DNA of 64,000 nt from Tragulus kanchil (lineage: Eukaryota; Chordata; Mammalia; Artiodactyla; Tragulidae): positions 158,115,501 to 158,179,500 of the forward strand of contig JAIOJX010000005.1 in assembly GCA_022376925.1 (NCBI GenBank), read 5' to 3'. A model generated the notes under the pieces. The model saw nothing but the letters and a program-made list of their open reading frames with translations. It ran no database searches and was not told where the DNA came from. This document shows positions 45,721 through 56,311 of this stretch, piece after piece (position 1 is the stretch's first letter; each line of letters opens with the position of its first letter). A program made the translations under genes and the position numbers.

Positions 45721-47831
45721 CTGTATTGTTTTTTTCCACTTCTTAATTCACACACATTTTACCCAAGCTCTCTGACTTTGACTTATTAATAAACTTGCTT
45801 AATAAGGAAAGATGGAAACTAACACAATATTGTAACTCCACTAAACTTCAATTAAAAAATAAAATAACGAAGTACTGAAGGGAAAAAAGATCAAAGTACT
45901 TAAGGGAAAAAAGATCTATGAGTTGCCTTGTTTTTCAGCATGTCAGTGTCTTTAGCATAAGCATTTGGCTAGTATAGAGGAATAACAGGAGTGAAGAATG
46001 AATGTGATAGAGTTCTCTGGTTGGTAGTACTTTTTGAAATGTTGACTTTTTTCTGCATTGAGGCAAGTTCCGATTGGAAGGGAAAGCAGCCTCTCTGGGC
46101 TATCAGCAGCCCAACTTAGGCACAATCATGGCGCCTTGACGTTGGCTTTGCTCTGAGTCTCGCTCAGCCTCCACTGTTGTGAACCCACTGGAATTCTGTT
46201 CTTCTGGGTCTTGGTGAACACTGTACATAAACTGGGGCTGCAGAGAACTGGGCACACACATACACTACATATTCTTGCTGCTCGTGGGCTTACTCCATTG
46301 TCCCATCAGACTTTATTTTGAAAGCTCAAAGGTAAGATTATTAAGAGTTTAAAGACAGGGACTGTGGAGCATTAAGCTAAATATGGGTCCTTTCTGAGTA
46401 CAGGGCCTGTCTGAAAGAACAGGTTGAATGCCCATGGACCTGGCTCTATTTAACATTGCTCTGGACTTTCGTGGATGGGAAGAAGGGGATAGAGGAGGAG
46501 ATGAAGAACAAAATATATATGTGATAGACATTGGAGAAAAGGAACCAAAGATCATTATTTATGATGTGATAATATAACCAAGGAAATGAATTGAAAAGTT
46601 ACTACAAATTATGAAAACTCTAAGGAATGTAGTCAGATATGACAATATATATAAAAATCAAATATCCCCAATAACCAATTAGTTTAATGGGACATTTCCA
46701 TTCATAATAACAGTAAAAACTATATATACCAGGGATCAACCCATTATCATAATGGTAACGGGCCTGCACTGCACAGGTGGTGTCCTTTTACCCACTGGAC
46801 CACCAGGGAAGCCCTGTATTGTTTTTTTCCACTTCTTAATTCACACACATTTTACCCAAGCTCTCTGACTTTGACTTATTAATAAACTTGCTTAATAAGG
46901 AAAGATGGAAACTAACACAATATTGTAACTCCACTAAACTTCAATTAAAAAATAAAATAACGAAGTACTGAAGGGAAAAAAGATCAAAGTACTTAAGGGA
47001 AAAAAGATCTATGAGTTGCCTTGTTTTTCAGCATGTCAGTGTCTTTAGCATAAGCATTTGGCTAGTATAGAGGAATAACAGGAGTGAAGAATGAATGTGA
47101 TAGAGTTCTCTGGTTGGTAGTACTTTTTGAAATGTTGACTTTTTTCTGCATTGAGGCAAGTTCCGACTGGAAGGGAAAGCAGCCTCTCTGGGCTATCAGC
47201 AGCCCAACTTAGGCACAATCATGGCGCCTTGACGTTGGCTTTGCTCTGAGTCTCGCTCAGCCTCCACTGTTGTGAACCCACTGGAATTCTGTTCTTCTGG
47301 GTCTTGGTGAACACTGTACATAAACTGGGGCTGCAGAGAACTGGGCACACACATACACTACATATTCTTGCTGCTCGTGGGCTTACTCCATTGTCCCATC
47401 AGACTTTATTTTGAAAGCTCAAAGGTAAGATTATTAAGAGTTTAAAGACAGGGACTGTGGAGCATTAAGCTAAATATGGGTCCTTTCTGAGTACAGGGCC
47501 TGTCTGAAAGAACAGGTTGAATGCCCATGGACCTGGCTCTATTTAACATTGCTCTGGACTTTCGTGGATGGGAAGAAGGGGATAGAGGAGGAGATGAAGA
47601 ACAAAATATATATGTGATAGACATTGGAGAAAAGGAACCAAAGATCATTATTTATGATGTGATAATATAACCAAGGAAATGAATTGAAAAGTTACTACAA
47701 ATTATGAAAACTCTAAGGAATGTAGTCAGATATGACAATATATATAAAAATCAAATATCCCCAATAACCAATTAGTTTAATGGGACATTTCCATTCATAA
47801 TAACAGTAAAAACTATATATACCAGGGATCA
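45684..47831. repeat. Tandem duplication 10 (offset about 1,093 bp) with eroded filler
   Basis: Sequence 45684-46737 recurs at 46775-47830. The filler 46738-46774 ('aacccattatcataatggta' then 'acgggcctgcactgcac') is a mangled SINE head, corresponding to 'gaaccggtgccccttgcact' just left of the first copy. 'gtccttaccc' also becomes 'gtccttttaccc' at the right-copy start. Interior differs by one base (46073 T versus 47167 C). The fragment 46738-46813 should not be counted as a separate SINE. Confidence 0.95.
45810..45870 (+). repeat. L1 3'-tail fragment (copy at 46903-46963)
   Basis: 'ggaaactaacacaatattgt', 'aactccactaaacttcaatt' and an 'aaaaaataaaataa' tail match the last bases of artiodactyl L1 3' UTRs. 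Confidence 0.65.
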
Positions 47832-48960
47832 CCCACCGCTGAACCACCTGATCCCTTTAGAGGTGGCATAAGGGTCAGGAACAAAGGTGGGAGGTATAAG
47901 ATGATGTGAGCTCATAAATAGTGTGGATGTGAGCTGAGCTTGCTGTGGAGATCTGCTAGAAGTTGTTTACTTTTTTCTTCACAAACAATATATACCTACC
48001 TAGGAATAAAGCTAAGAAACCCACAGGTTCTAATGTATAGAAGCTACAAATCTTTAGGAAAAACACTGAATAATAGGAAGACATATTCCTGGATGGGAAG
48101 CTTTAATATAGGAAACGTTTTGGTTTCTTCTATCCTAATGTATTAATTTAAGGCAGGACTACTCAGAATCTCAGTTGTGCTTTTAAAAAAAAAAGAAAAA
48201 GAAAGAAAAATCTTTGACTGAGCTCTTTAAAAATGTTCCCAAGGAAAAAAACTTTTTTCCCAAGAGAATAAATAAATGGAATTCCCTTCCCCACCAAAAA
48301 ATGTGGGAAAAAAAGAAATGAGAAATCTAGTTCTACAAGATACTAAAATTCATACTACATGCAAAAGTAGTATGGCATTAATATAAGAATCAACTGATGG
48401 ATAAATTAAGCAATCATCCAAAATCTAGGTTTGATCTCAGTCTACATATAAATACAGTGGAAGATTGAAGATGACATTTCACGTCCGTGGAGAATGGAAA
48501 GATAATGTGGCAGATGGTGCTGAGACAGTTGACAATTGAAAACACATGAGATTTTCTTCATCCTCTATACTAAAATAGTCTCCCGTTAGGACTTATATTT
48601 TACATTATTCCAAAAGAACTGCAGAGAACTATTAATAAGTATTTATCTAATCTCAAGGTGAGGAACTACTTCTTCAGCATAAAAAGAAAAGGCAGAAACT
48701 AAAGAGTGTTTGACAACTAGGAAAAAATAATTGCAACTTATATGACAATGAGGAATTGTCTTTAGTATATATGAAATGTTTCCCAAATAAGTAAGAAAAA
48801 ATGTGAATCCCCAATAGGACATGTGTACAAACAGCAATTTATTTAAAAAGAAAGAAAAATGCAGGTAGTCAATAAACTTGAAAACATTGGCCTCATTAAT
48901 AGTCAAAGTAATGGCAAACTGAAACATGATACCATTTTTAGCCTGCTTTATTGGCAATTT
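46500..48960 (+). repeat. Old L1M-type ORF2 relic (spans the duplication)
   Basis: The left copy (46500-46737), the right copy (47593-47830) and the unduplicated 47940-48960 read like a decayed sense L1 ORF2. A translated scrap near 47990-48120 has 'YLGIKLRNP' followed by 'SYKSLGKTLNN'. The words 'ttctacaagatactaaaatt', 'agaatcaactgatggataaa' and 'gcaggtagtcaataaacttg' later also suit old L1 3' regions. No intact frame. Confidence 0.5.
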
Positions 48961-48965
48961 TTAAA

Positions 48966-49146
48966 AAAAATTTTTTTCTTCCCCCCCATCATGTCTCTTT
49001 TATTTATATTTATTTTCATTGATCCTTTTATTCTTTGGCCTATGTGGGCTTCCCATTGCAGTGGCCTCTCTCAGTGCAGAGCAACAGCTCTGGGCGCAAG
49101 CCCTCCAGAGCGCTGGCTTGTAATTGGACACACTGGTCCAGCTGCT
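48966..49146 (-). mobile_element. 5'-truncated tRNA-Glu SINE
   Basis: Contains tail and body ('ggcctatgtgggcttcccat', 'ggcctctctcagtgcagagc', 'gtaattggacacactggtcc') but stops at 'agctgcttta', so the tRNA-like head with its Pol III boxes is missing. An incomplete copy. Confidence 0.85.
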
Positions 49147-49149
49147 TTA

Positions 49150-50340
49150 TTTGTATGAGTAGTACAACTAAAATAAAATATTTCTGCGTTTTAACTCGCA
49201 TTAGCCTAGATTTTTCTAAACAGCTATATTTTATGTTTATTGGCTATTTTTTTTTTTTTAATGCATTACGTCTTCATACTCTTTGTCAACTTTTTTTGTT
49301 GCTGGTGTGTTTTATTATTAACTTGTAGATTATGTATATTTATTCTGTCTTTTATATATATTCTGCAAATATCTTCTCCCAGACTGTTAGTTACTTTTAA
49401 ATTTTTTTATGATATCTGTGTTGTACAAAAGATTTTTTTTTTTTGATCTGGTCTTATCTGTCAGTCATTTCTTATCTGTCATCTGAATTTTGTGACTAGC
49501 TTAGAAACCTCCTCCTCAGTCCAGATTATCAAAATATGCGCCTCTGCAGTAATTGTCAGTGGTTGGCGATTGTTTTCTTGTTATGTGTGTGTGTTTAGCA
49601 GTTAGCTCCTTATTTCATTTAAATTTTATTCTGTGTAAGGCCTGATAGGGATTGACCCTTATTTCTAAAATTTGTTAACAGTTGTTTTGAGATCCTTTAT
49701 TGATCATTTCATTCTTTTCATCCTTGATTAAAGGAGCATGTATCATGGCTCTGTGAATCTCTTCTAGACTTTGTGTTACATCATTTAAAATATTGCAAAT
49801 TCACACTCGTGGCTGTGCTTTTTCTACATTTTCTAGGCTGTATTTTCAAATTTTCTTTTCCAGTGAACTTGAAAATCAGCTTGTCAAGTTTCATTTCAAA
49901 GTCCTGTTGGCAAGACTGTTTTAAAAGAAAATACTTACTGTGGGTGAGGTTGTCATGAAATGGACAGTGTTGTATACTGCTGAGATATGTTGTGTGGTAT
50001 AAGTTTTCTAGTAGACAATTTGATGAAATGTCATAAATGTCTAAAAATATCCCTTAATCTACTACTACTGCCTTTAGTAGTTTATCCCAATGAAGTCTTC
50101 AGGAAGAGCGTGTTTTTAACATTACTGTTCAGCACAGTGTTATTTATGATAAGCAAAAAATGGGCAAGACTGCAGATGTCCAACAATAGGGCATGATTAA
50201 ATAAATTCTGGCACACTAACATATCAAAATTCCTGTAGAGGCATTCATAGCGTAAGTAAATGGCCATGATATAATGTAAAATAGAAGTAGAATACTATGT
50301 TTATTGCTTGATTGATGCTAGTATTTTAAAATTAAAGATA
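49150..50340. repeat. Old L1M relics, mixed orientation
   Basis: 49250-49930 carries antisense L1 phrases such as 'tatattctgcaaatatcttc' and 'tcccagactgttagttactt'. 50080-50300 carries sense phrases, 'gtgttatttatgataagcaa', 'gatgtccaacaatagggcat' and 'gattaaataaattctggcac', which match the family's C-terminal end. Ages and subfamilies not resolved. Confidence 0.55.
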
Positions 50341-50349
50341 ATATAGGTA

Positions 50350-50760
50350 GTTTTAGATATGCATGTAGTAATTTACTAGGGCTGCCATAAAAAACTGTGT
50401 ACTGGGTCCCTTAAAAAACAAACTTTTTTTCTCACTGTTCTGCTTCTTGTAAGTCCAAGATCAGTGTGTCAGTAGGTTTGGTATCTCCTGAGGCCTCACT
50501 CTTGGCTCGCAGATGGCCATCTTCTCACTGAGCCTTCATGGGGCTTTCTCCATGCATTCTTATCATGCATTCTGATATCTCCCTGTCTTGTAAGGCGTGT
50601 GTCATATTGGATCAGGGCCCCATCCTTAGGACTTCCTTTCATCTTAATTATCTCTTTAAAGGCCCTGCCTCCAAATATAGTCACATTCTAAAGTATTAAG
50701 GGTTCACAATTCAAAATACGAATTTGGGAGGAACACACTTCAATCCATAACAGTGCATTA
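50350..50760. repeat. Old mammalian interspersed repeat, family not assigned
   Basis: 'tactagggctgccataaaaa', 'ctcactgttctgcttcttgt', 'aagtccaagatcagtgtgtc', 'catattggatcagggcccca' and 'cacacttcaatccataacag' follow a widespread mammalian repeat that I recognise by pattern ('gggctgctataacaaaatac...tcacagttctggaggc') but cannot name reliably. Confidence 0.5.
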
Positions 50761-50799
50761 AAAAGAACATAAGGAAGACTATCAAAATGTTAATAGAGG

Positions 50800-51071
50800 G
50801 GGCTTCCCTGGTGGTCCAGTGGGTAAGGACACTGCCTTGCAGTGCAAGGGGCACTGATTCGATCCCTGGCTTGGGAAGAACCCACGTGCCGCAGAGCGGC
50901 TGGATCGATGTGTTCAGCTACTGAGCCAGAGCTCTGGAGCGCACACGCCCAGAGCCGGTGTTCTGCAGCGAGAGAGGCCACTGTGATGGGAGGCCCACAC
51001 AGGCCAAAGAACAAAGATAAATAAATGGACAATAGAAGTGGCCAAAGAAAAAAAAAACACTGATACATACA
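50800..51071 (+). mobile_element. tRNA-Glu SINE, plus orientation
   Basis: Perfect 16-bp target-site duplication 'aaaatgttaatagagg' at 50784-50799 and 51072-51087. Head 'ggggcttccctggtggtcca', B box 'gattcgatccc', body 'gagcggctggatcgatgtgt', poly-A tail followed by a short non-A extension 'cactgatacatac' before the duplication. Intermediate CpG content. Confidence 0.95.
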
Positions 51072-51446
51072 AAAATGTTAATAGAGGTTTTCTGGATGGT
51101 AATATTCCAGATAATTTTTATGTTTTTAGTTATATTTTTCTGTATTTATATATTTTCATCAGTGAATATGTGTTACTTTTATAGTCAGAAGAAAGTGTTT
51201 CTATTTCAGATGAAGCTATTTCCACATTGTCTGTGAAGAGACAAGGCAGAGTAGGTGGGCCTGACACCCAAGCCCTCCATGCACATCAGTGCCCACTTTC
51301 TCCCCATACATTGTAGCCACTAAATTCAGCAGAGCTCTGTTCCTAGAGTAGGTAGGAAGTATAGTGATTCACCTGAAACTTCTAGTGAGTACACCAAGAC
51401 TCGTGGAGAATCCTAGAGAAAAGATGCCGAACCAAGAAGTGTATAT

Positions 51447-51490
51447 ATAAATATGCGTGTGTGTGTGTATATATATATTAATATACACAT
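51447..51490. repeat. GT/TA microsatellite
   Basis: 'gtgtgtgtgtgtatatatat' followed by alternating AT-rich sequence. A small polymorphic-type simple repeat. Confidence 0.8.
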
Positions 51491-51494
51491 ACAT

Positions 51495-51745
51495 GCACTC
51501 TCTGTGGCTCTACTTATAAACAGTATCCCAGAAACTAGCATATAGTGACAGGAAACAGATCCATGGGTCTCTGGGGCTGGGGAGAAATTACAAAGGGGCA
51601 TGAGGAAACTTCTTGGGATGAGGGAAAGGTTTGTTATCTTGATAGTGCCAAAAGTTCCATAGGTGTGTACACATGTCTAACTCACAGTGTACATTTCAAA
51701 TATGTGCAGTTGATTGTGTCAATTATACCCCAAGGAAGATGTTGA
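51495..51745 (+). repeat. L1ME-type 3'-end fragment
   Basis: 'tagtgacaggaaacagatcc', 'gggctggggagaaattacaa', 'aggggcatgaggaaacttct', 'gttatcttgatagtgccaaa' and 'tcaattataccccaaggaag' follow a common old L1 3' end in sense orientation. Confidence 0.65.
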
Positions 51746-52769
51746 AAAATGGAATGAGGGAAGTGGAAAGAAAGATTTCAGTAACCTTTTGAACATTATG
51801 GGATTATTTATTGAAACAGTAATGTCAGGACTGTGGTTGTGTGAATCAAATGAAATCTTTGGACTTTGGAGACCGCTGGAGCAGACTGCTGGATACGGTG
51901 TTTTAAGACAGGACCTTTAAGCCCAGTGGCCTTTTCCTGCCCCATAATTCAGTGTAACAGAGTGCGGGTGTGTCACCGATTTGAGTAAAATTAGGTGACT
52001 GGTAGGTGAGCCAGTCTGGCACACAGCGATCTTCTTGAATTTATTGGCTCATTAATACTGTGAAGATGGGTATGTTTCTTTTATAGCTGCATTCGATACT
52101 TATCTTTTTAAAGACAGGAATCGGTACAGTGCTACAAGAGAGAAATGCATTTAAAAATCACAACATTACCTGTGGTAAAATTATCATAAAAACTCCCTTG
52201 GACTCAAGCAGGGGATTGCTTCAATTCTGCCCTCATAATGACAGGAAATGGTTGTTGGTAGAGTTGTTTTCCATGAAACTGTGATGAAATCAACTAAGGT
52301 GGTAATACAGTGGAGTGTAAAACTGAGGGGCTCAAGTGAGACGTAGAAGAGCAGAAGGTGTTAGAATGTTCAAATTAGGACCTTCAGGAAATGATTCTGT
52401 AAAATATTAAATACGAGTTGATTGAGTTCTCAGCTCAGAACTGTCAGCAGACCAGAGAAGCTGGATAACAGACAAATGCTCTTTGGTGGAGAATGATAGT
52501 TTAGGAAAGGGCTTGGAGCCCCAGTTCCTCCCTGCTTGTTCAAAACCAAGGAACTTGTCACCCAAGAGCATTATCGTATTTTTTCCAGTGATACTTTGAT
52601 GAATTAATGTTTGGTAGATGCCCGTTATAGAAAATTGGAAGCACATCTCAGTAAAACCTCAGTGAGCTATGGAAGCATGCTAAAATATCTATCAGCAGAG
52701 ATATTTTTATATCACAGACATAACGTTATAGTGAGAGTGTCTTCCCCATGTCCCTCCCACCCTCTTCGA
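51746..52769. other. Repeat-poor intronic DNA
   Basis: No named repeats. The stretch 52030-52330 is repeat-free and AT-rich with 'ggctcattaatactg' and 'aaattatcataaaaac', a weaker candidate for a conserved non-coding element. Confidence 0.4.
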
Positions 52770-53470
52770 GCCCTGGCTACCGCCACCACCCTCGGGCACG
52801 CCTCCCCGTCTCTCTGACTGTCGGCTGTCCTGCCTGCCGACTTCACGGTGTCCCTGCGTCCACGCTAGTCCTTACCATTGTTCTCCACACTCCTTAGGAC
52901 ACTCCTGTGCTCAGAGCCACTCACAGCCTGTCCACTGCACTTAGGGTAAAGTTCAGAATCTCCCCATGGCCCTCGAGGCCCTGTATGATCTGGTGCCTGT
53001 GTGTACCTGCTCCATCCTGTGCCAGTCTGCGTTCAGGCCACAGGCCGCCTTTCCACTCCTACAGTGCGCTGTGCATTCCCTGACTTTGGGGCCTTTGCAC
53101 TTGCCATTCTCTCTGGAATACCTTTCTCTTCTTCCTCACTCTTACTTTTGTCACACCCCACCTGCCTTTATCTCTTAACCTCCTGTTGATCCTTTACATT
53201 TCAGTTTAAATGTCACTGCTTAAGAAAAGTTTTGCATGACACTATACCCCAGTTTGGGTTACAGTTTTTTGTATGATGCTAATCTGTTTTTTTTTTTCTT
53301 TTCTTCAGAGTACTTAGTTCCATTTGTGACTCTACACTCGTCCACATATCTCCATAATAGAAGGGACTGGGTCTGTTTTGTTCGCTGCTGTATTCCCAGC
53401 ATGTGAAAACTCGATATTCAATAAATATTTACTGCATAGGTGATTAGACAGACAGTTCCATGGAAGGAAG
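52770..53470 (+). repeat. L2 3'-end, about 700 bp
   Basis: Order matches the L2 3' region: 'agggtaaagttcagaatctc', 'ccctcgaggccctgtatgat', 'ctgactttggggcctttgca', 'cttgccattctctctggaat', 'catttcagtttaaatgtcac', 'gggactgggtctgttttgtt', 'cgctgctgtattcccagcat' and 'aataaatatttactgcatag'. Long, ancient insertion. Confidence 0.85.
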
Positions 53471-53484
53471 GATGTGTTGCCTTC

Positions 53485-53600
53485 TAAAGAACAGAAGGTC
53501 AGTGCAGATTCTGGTTCCTTGTGTAATAAATAAGTCACAGTCTCTCTGAACCTCCAATTTCTCAGCTATAAAATGAGAACAACTAACCGAATGGTTATTC
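53485..53600 (+). repeat. MIR SINE fragment
   Basis: 'gaacctccaatttctcagct' and 'ataaaatgagaacaactaac' correspond to the MIR 3' half ('cctcagtttcctcatctgta', 'aaatggggataataa'). Confidence 0.55.
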
Positions 53601-53984
53601 TTTTGTCTTTATACTTCTGGGGTAGATAACTGTGTCCATTATACACTGTAGGTTGTAATGCATCATCCTTAGTGATCCAGGCAAGGCCTTCTCTTTGTGT
53701 TTCCTCATTTTCATTGAACCCCATTCCCACTCCCCTCTCCTTACAACCATCTCTAATATGTATTGTTATGTCCTTAATGCGTATATGTATTTTGAAAGTC
53801 TGCAATGTCAGAGGAGGTGTGTATATATGTTTTTAATCATCAGTAATGTTGTGAGCTGTAAGTCTTATTCTTTTTCACACTTTTCTCACCTCGTATTATG
53901 GTTTTATGATTATGACCTGTACCTCATTGTTTCTTAATATTACTTAGTATTTCATCATAATAGGTAAATTTATTTTTAGTGAAT

Positions 53985-54095
53985 TTATATAGTTCTTACT
54001 GTTTGCCAGACACTGTTCTAAGCTCTTTATATAAAATTGTTTAACCTTCACCACAGTCTTGTTGGGCAGGAACTACTCTTACCTCACCTGTTTCA
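53985..54095 (-). repeat. MIR SINE fragment, antisense (copy at 55075-55185)
   Basis: 'gtttgccagacactgttcta', 'agctctttatataaaattgt', 'ttaaccttcaccacagtctt' and 'gttgggcaggaactactctt' follow antisense MIR. Second copy comes from duplication 11. Confidence 0.8.
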
Positions 54096-54608
54096 TTCAT
54101 TCCCCTGGTGATGGAAACCTAGGTCACCTCTAGCTTCTTGCTCTTGAAAACAACACTGCGTGCATCTGCTTGTGTCTGTCTCCTTTGACTCTTTCCTCTG
54201 AGGCCTGTATTCAAGTGTATGAGCCCTGAGTACTAAAGCGTGCACACCTGTGCTTCTGATCCGTCCTGCCGGGTTACCTTCCTGCAGGGCAGAGCCCACG
54301 ACGCTCCTCCGCCAGGAGTGCACGTCGCAGGGTCTTTTCCTCCATACGTCTGCACCCACCCTTAATACACATGCTCTTTTCTTTGCCGTTGCAGTGGCCA
54401 CGGAGTGGTGTCTTGGTGTTCATTTCGTTTGCATTTCTCTAATTTCTAGTGATTTTTTTTGACCATTGCCGCTGCTAGCACCCTAGTGACGGCTACCACC
54501 ATCCTCTTCACCACTGCTCTGTCTTTCTACTCATGGGTCTCCCCACACCCTCCCTACGCTCTGTTCTCCTTGCCCTCTATGCTCTAGCCAGAGTAATCCT
54601 TTTTCAGA

Positions 54609-54816
54609 GCAATCCTTTTCTTTCTTTTTAATTTTTGGTCTGCTTTACTGGTTTTTATGTGTTCTATTGATTTTTTATGTCTTTATTCTTTGGCCTTTGT
54701 GGGCCTCTCATTGCAGTGGCCTCTCTCGCTGCAGAGCACCAGCTCTGGGTGCATGTGCTCCAGAGTGCTGGCTCATAATTGGATACACTGGTCTAGCCAC
54801 TCCATGGCATGTGGGA
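54609..54816 (-). mobile_element. tRNA-Glu SINE cut at a duplication junction
   Basis: The same insertion as the one at 55701-55989, but interrupted: it carries tail and body to 'gcatgtggga' and then meets the junction. Its left target-site copy is at 54589-54608. Not an independent insertion. Confidence 0.9.
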
Positions 54817-55700
54817 CCCATCATCTGTCTAGAAGTTTTTAGTTTTTTTGTATTGTTATGTCCTTAATGCGTATATGTATTTTGAAAGTCTGCAATGTCA
54901 GAGGAGGTGTGTATATATGTTTTTAATCATCAGTAATGTTGTGAGCTGTAAGTCTTATTCTTTTTCACACTTTTCTCACCTCGTATTATGGTTTTATGAT
55001 TATGACCTGTACCTCATTGTTTCTTAATATTACTTAGTATTTCATCATAATAGGTAAATTTATTTTTAGTGAATTTATATAGTTCTTACTGTTTGCCAGA
55101 CACTGTTCTAAGCTCTTTATATAAAATTGTTTAACCTTCACCACAGTCTTGTTGGGCAGGAACTACTCTTACCTCACCTGTTTCATTCATTCCCCTGGTG
55201 ATGGAAACCTAGGTCACCTCTAGCTTCTTGCTCTTGAAAACAACACTGCGTGCATCTGCTTGTGTCTGTCTCCTTTGACTCTTTCCTCTGAGGCCTGTAT
55301 TCAAGTGTATGAGCCCTGAGTACTAAAGCGTGCACACCTGTGCTTCTGATCCGTCCTGCCGGGTTACCTTCCTGCAGGGCAGAGCCCCGCGTACGCTCCT
55401 CCGCCAGGAGTGCACGTCGCAGGGTCTTTTCCTCCATACGTCTGCACCCACCCTTAATACACATGCTCTTTTCTTTGCCGTTGCAGTGGCCACGGAGTGG
55501 TGTCTTGGTGTTCATTTCGTTTGCATTTCTCTAATTTCTAGTGATTTTTTTTGACCATTGCCGCTGCTAGCACCCTAGTGACGGCTACCACCATCCTCTT
55601 CACCACTGCTCTGTCTTTCTACTCATGGGTCTCCCCACACCCTCCCTACGCTCTGTTCTCCTTGCCCTCTATGCTCTAGCCAGAGTAATCCTTTTTCAGA

Positions 55701-55989
55701 GCAATCCTTTTCTTTCTTTTTAATTTTTGGTCTGCTTTACTGGTTTTTATGTGTTCTATTGATTTTTTATGTCTTTATTCTTTGGCCTTTGTGGGCCTCT
55801 CATTGCAGTGGCCTCTCTCGCTGCAGAGCACCAGCTCTGGGTGCATGTGCTCCAGAGTGCTGGCTCATAATTGGATACACTGGTCTAGCCACTCCATGGC
55901 ATGTGGGATCTTCCTGGACCGGGGATCAAACTGGTGCCCCTTGCACTTCAAAGTGGACTCTTTACCCACTGGACCACCAAGGAAGCCCC
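55701..55989 (-). mobile_element. tRNA-Glu SINE (copy at 56795-57083)
   Basis: Target-site duplication 'cagagtaatcctttttcaga' (55681-55700) and the same minus one C at 55990-56008. Older group with 'ggactctttacccactggac'. Inserted immediately left of a CHR-like SINE that uses nearly the same target. Confidence 0.92.
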
Positions 55990-56008
55990 CAGAGTAATCT
56001 TTTTCAGA

Positions 56009-56311
56009 AATAGTTTATTTATTTTTTGCTGTGCTAGATCTTCATTACTTTGAGGGCTGTTCTCTAGCTGGCAGTGAGCAGGGTCTACTCTTTGTTGCAG
56101 TGGGCAGGCGTCTCTTGTTTGAGCACAGGGCGTAGAGCATGTAGGCTTCAGTTTAGTTGTGGTTCCAGGGCTCTAGAGCACAGGCTCAATAGTTGTGGTG
56201 CCCAGACTTAGTTGCTCTTTGGCTTGTGGGATCTTCCCGGACCAGAGGTTGAACTTGGGTCTCCTGCATCAGCAGGCAGCTTCTTTACCAGTGAGCCACC
56301 AAGGAAGCCCC
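56009..56311 (-). mobile_element. CHR-like tRNA-Glu SINE, minus orientation (copy at 57103-57406)
   Basis: 'tttatttattttttgctgtg', 'ggctctagagcacaggctca', 'atagttgtggtgcccagact', and head 'gtgagccaccaaggaagccc' give the antisense CHR order. Its right flank 'agccagggtaatctttt' (56312-56328) matches 'agccagagtaatcctttt' at 55678-55695, indicating the original target-site duplication, later interrupted by the neighbouring SINE. Confidence 0.88.

Larger units (their letters stand above)
53761..55908. repeat. Tandem duplication 11 (offset about 1,090-1,092 bp)
   Basis: Sequence 53761-54816 recurs at 54851-55908, starting 'tattgttatgtccttaatgc'. The filler 54817-54850 ('ccatcatctgtctagaag' and a T-rich stretch) resembles a corrupted 'accatctctaatatg' from just left of the first copy. 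The left copy breaks inside a SINE at 'gcatgtggga'. One interior difference: 'gagcccacgacgctcctcc' versus 'gagccccgcgtacgctcctc'. Confidence 0.95.
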
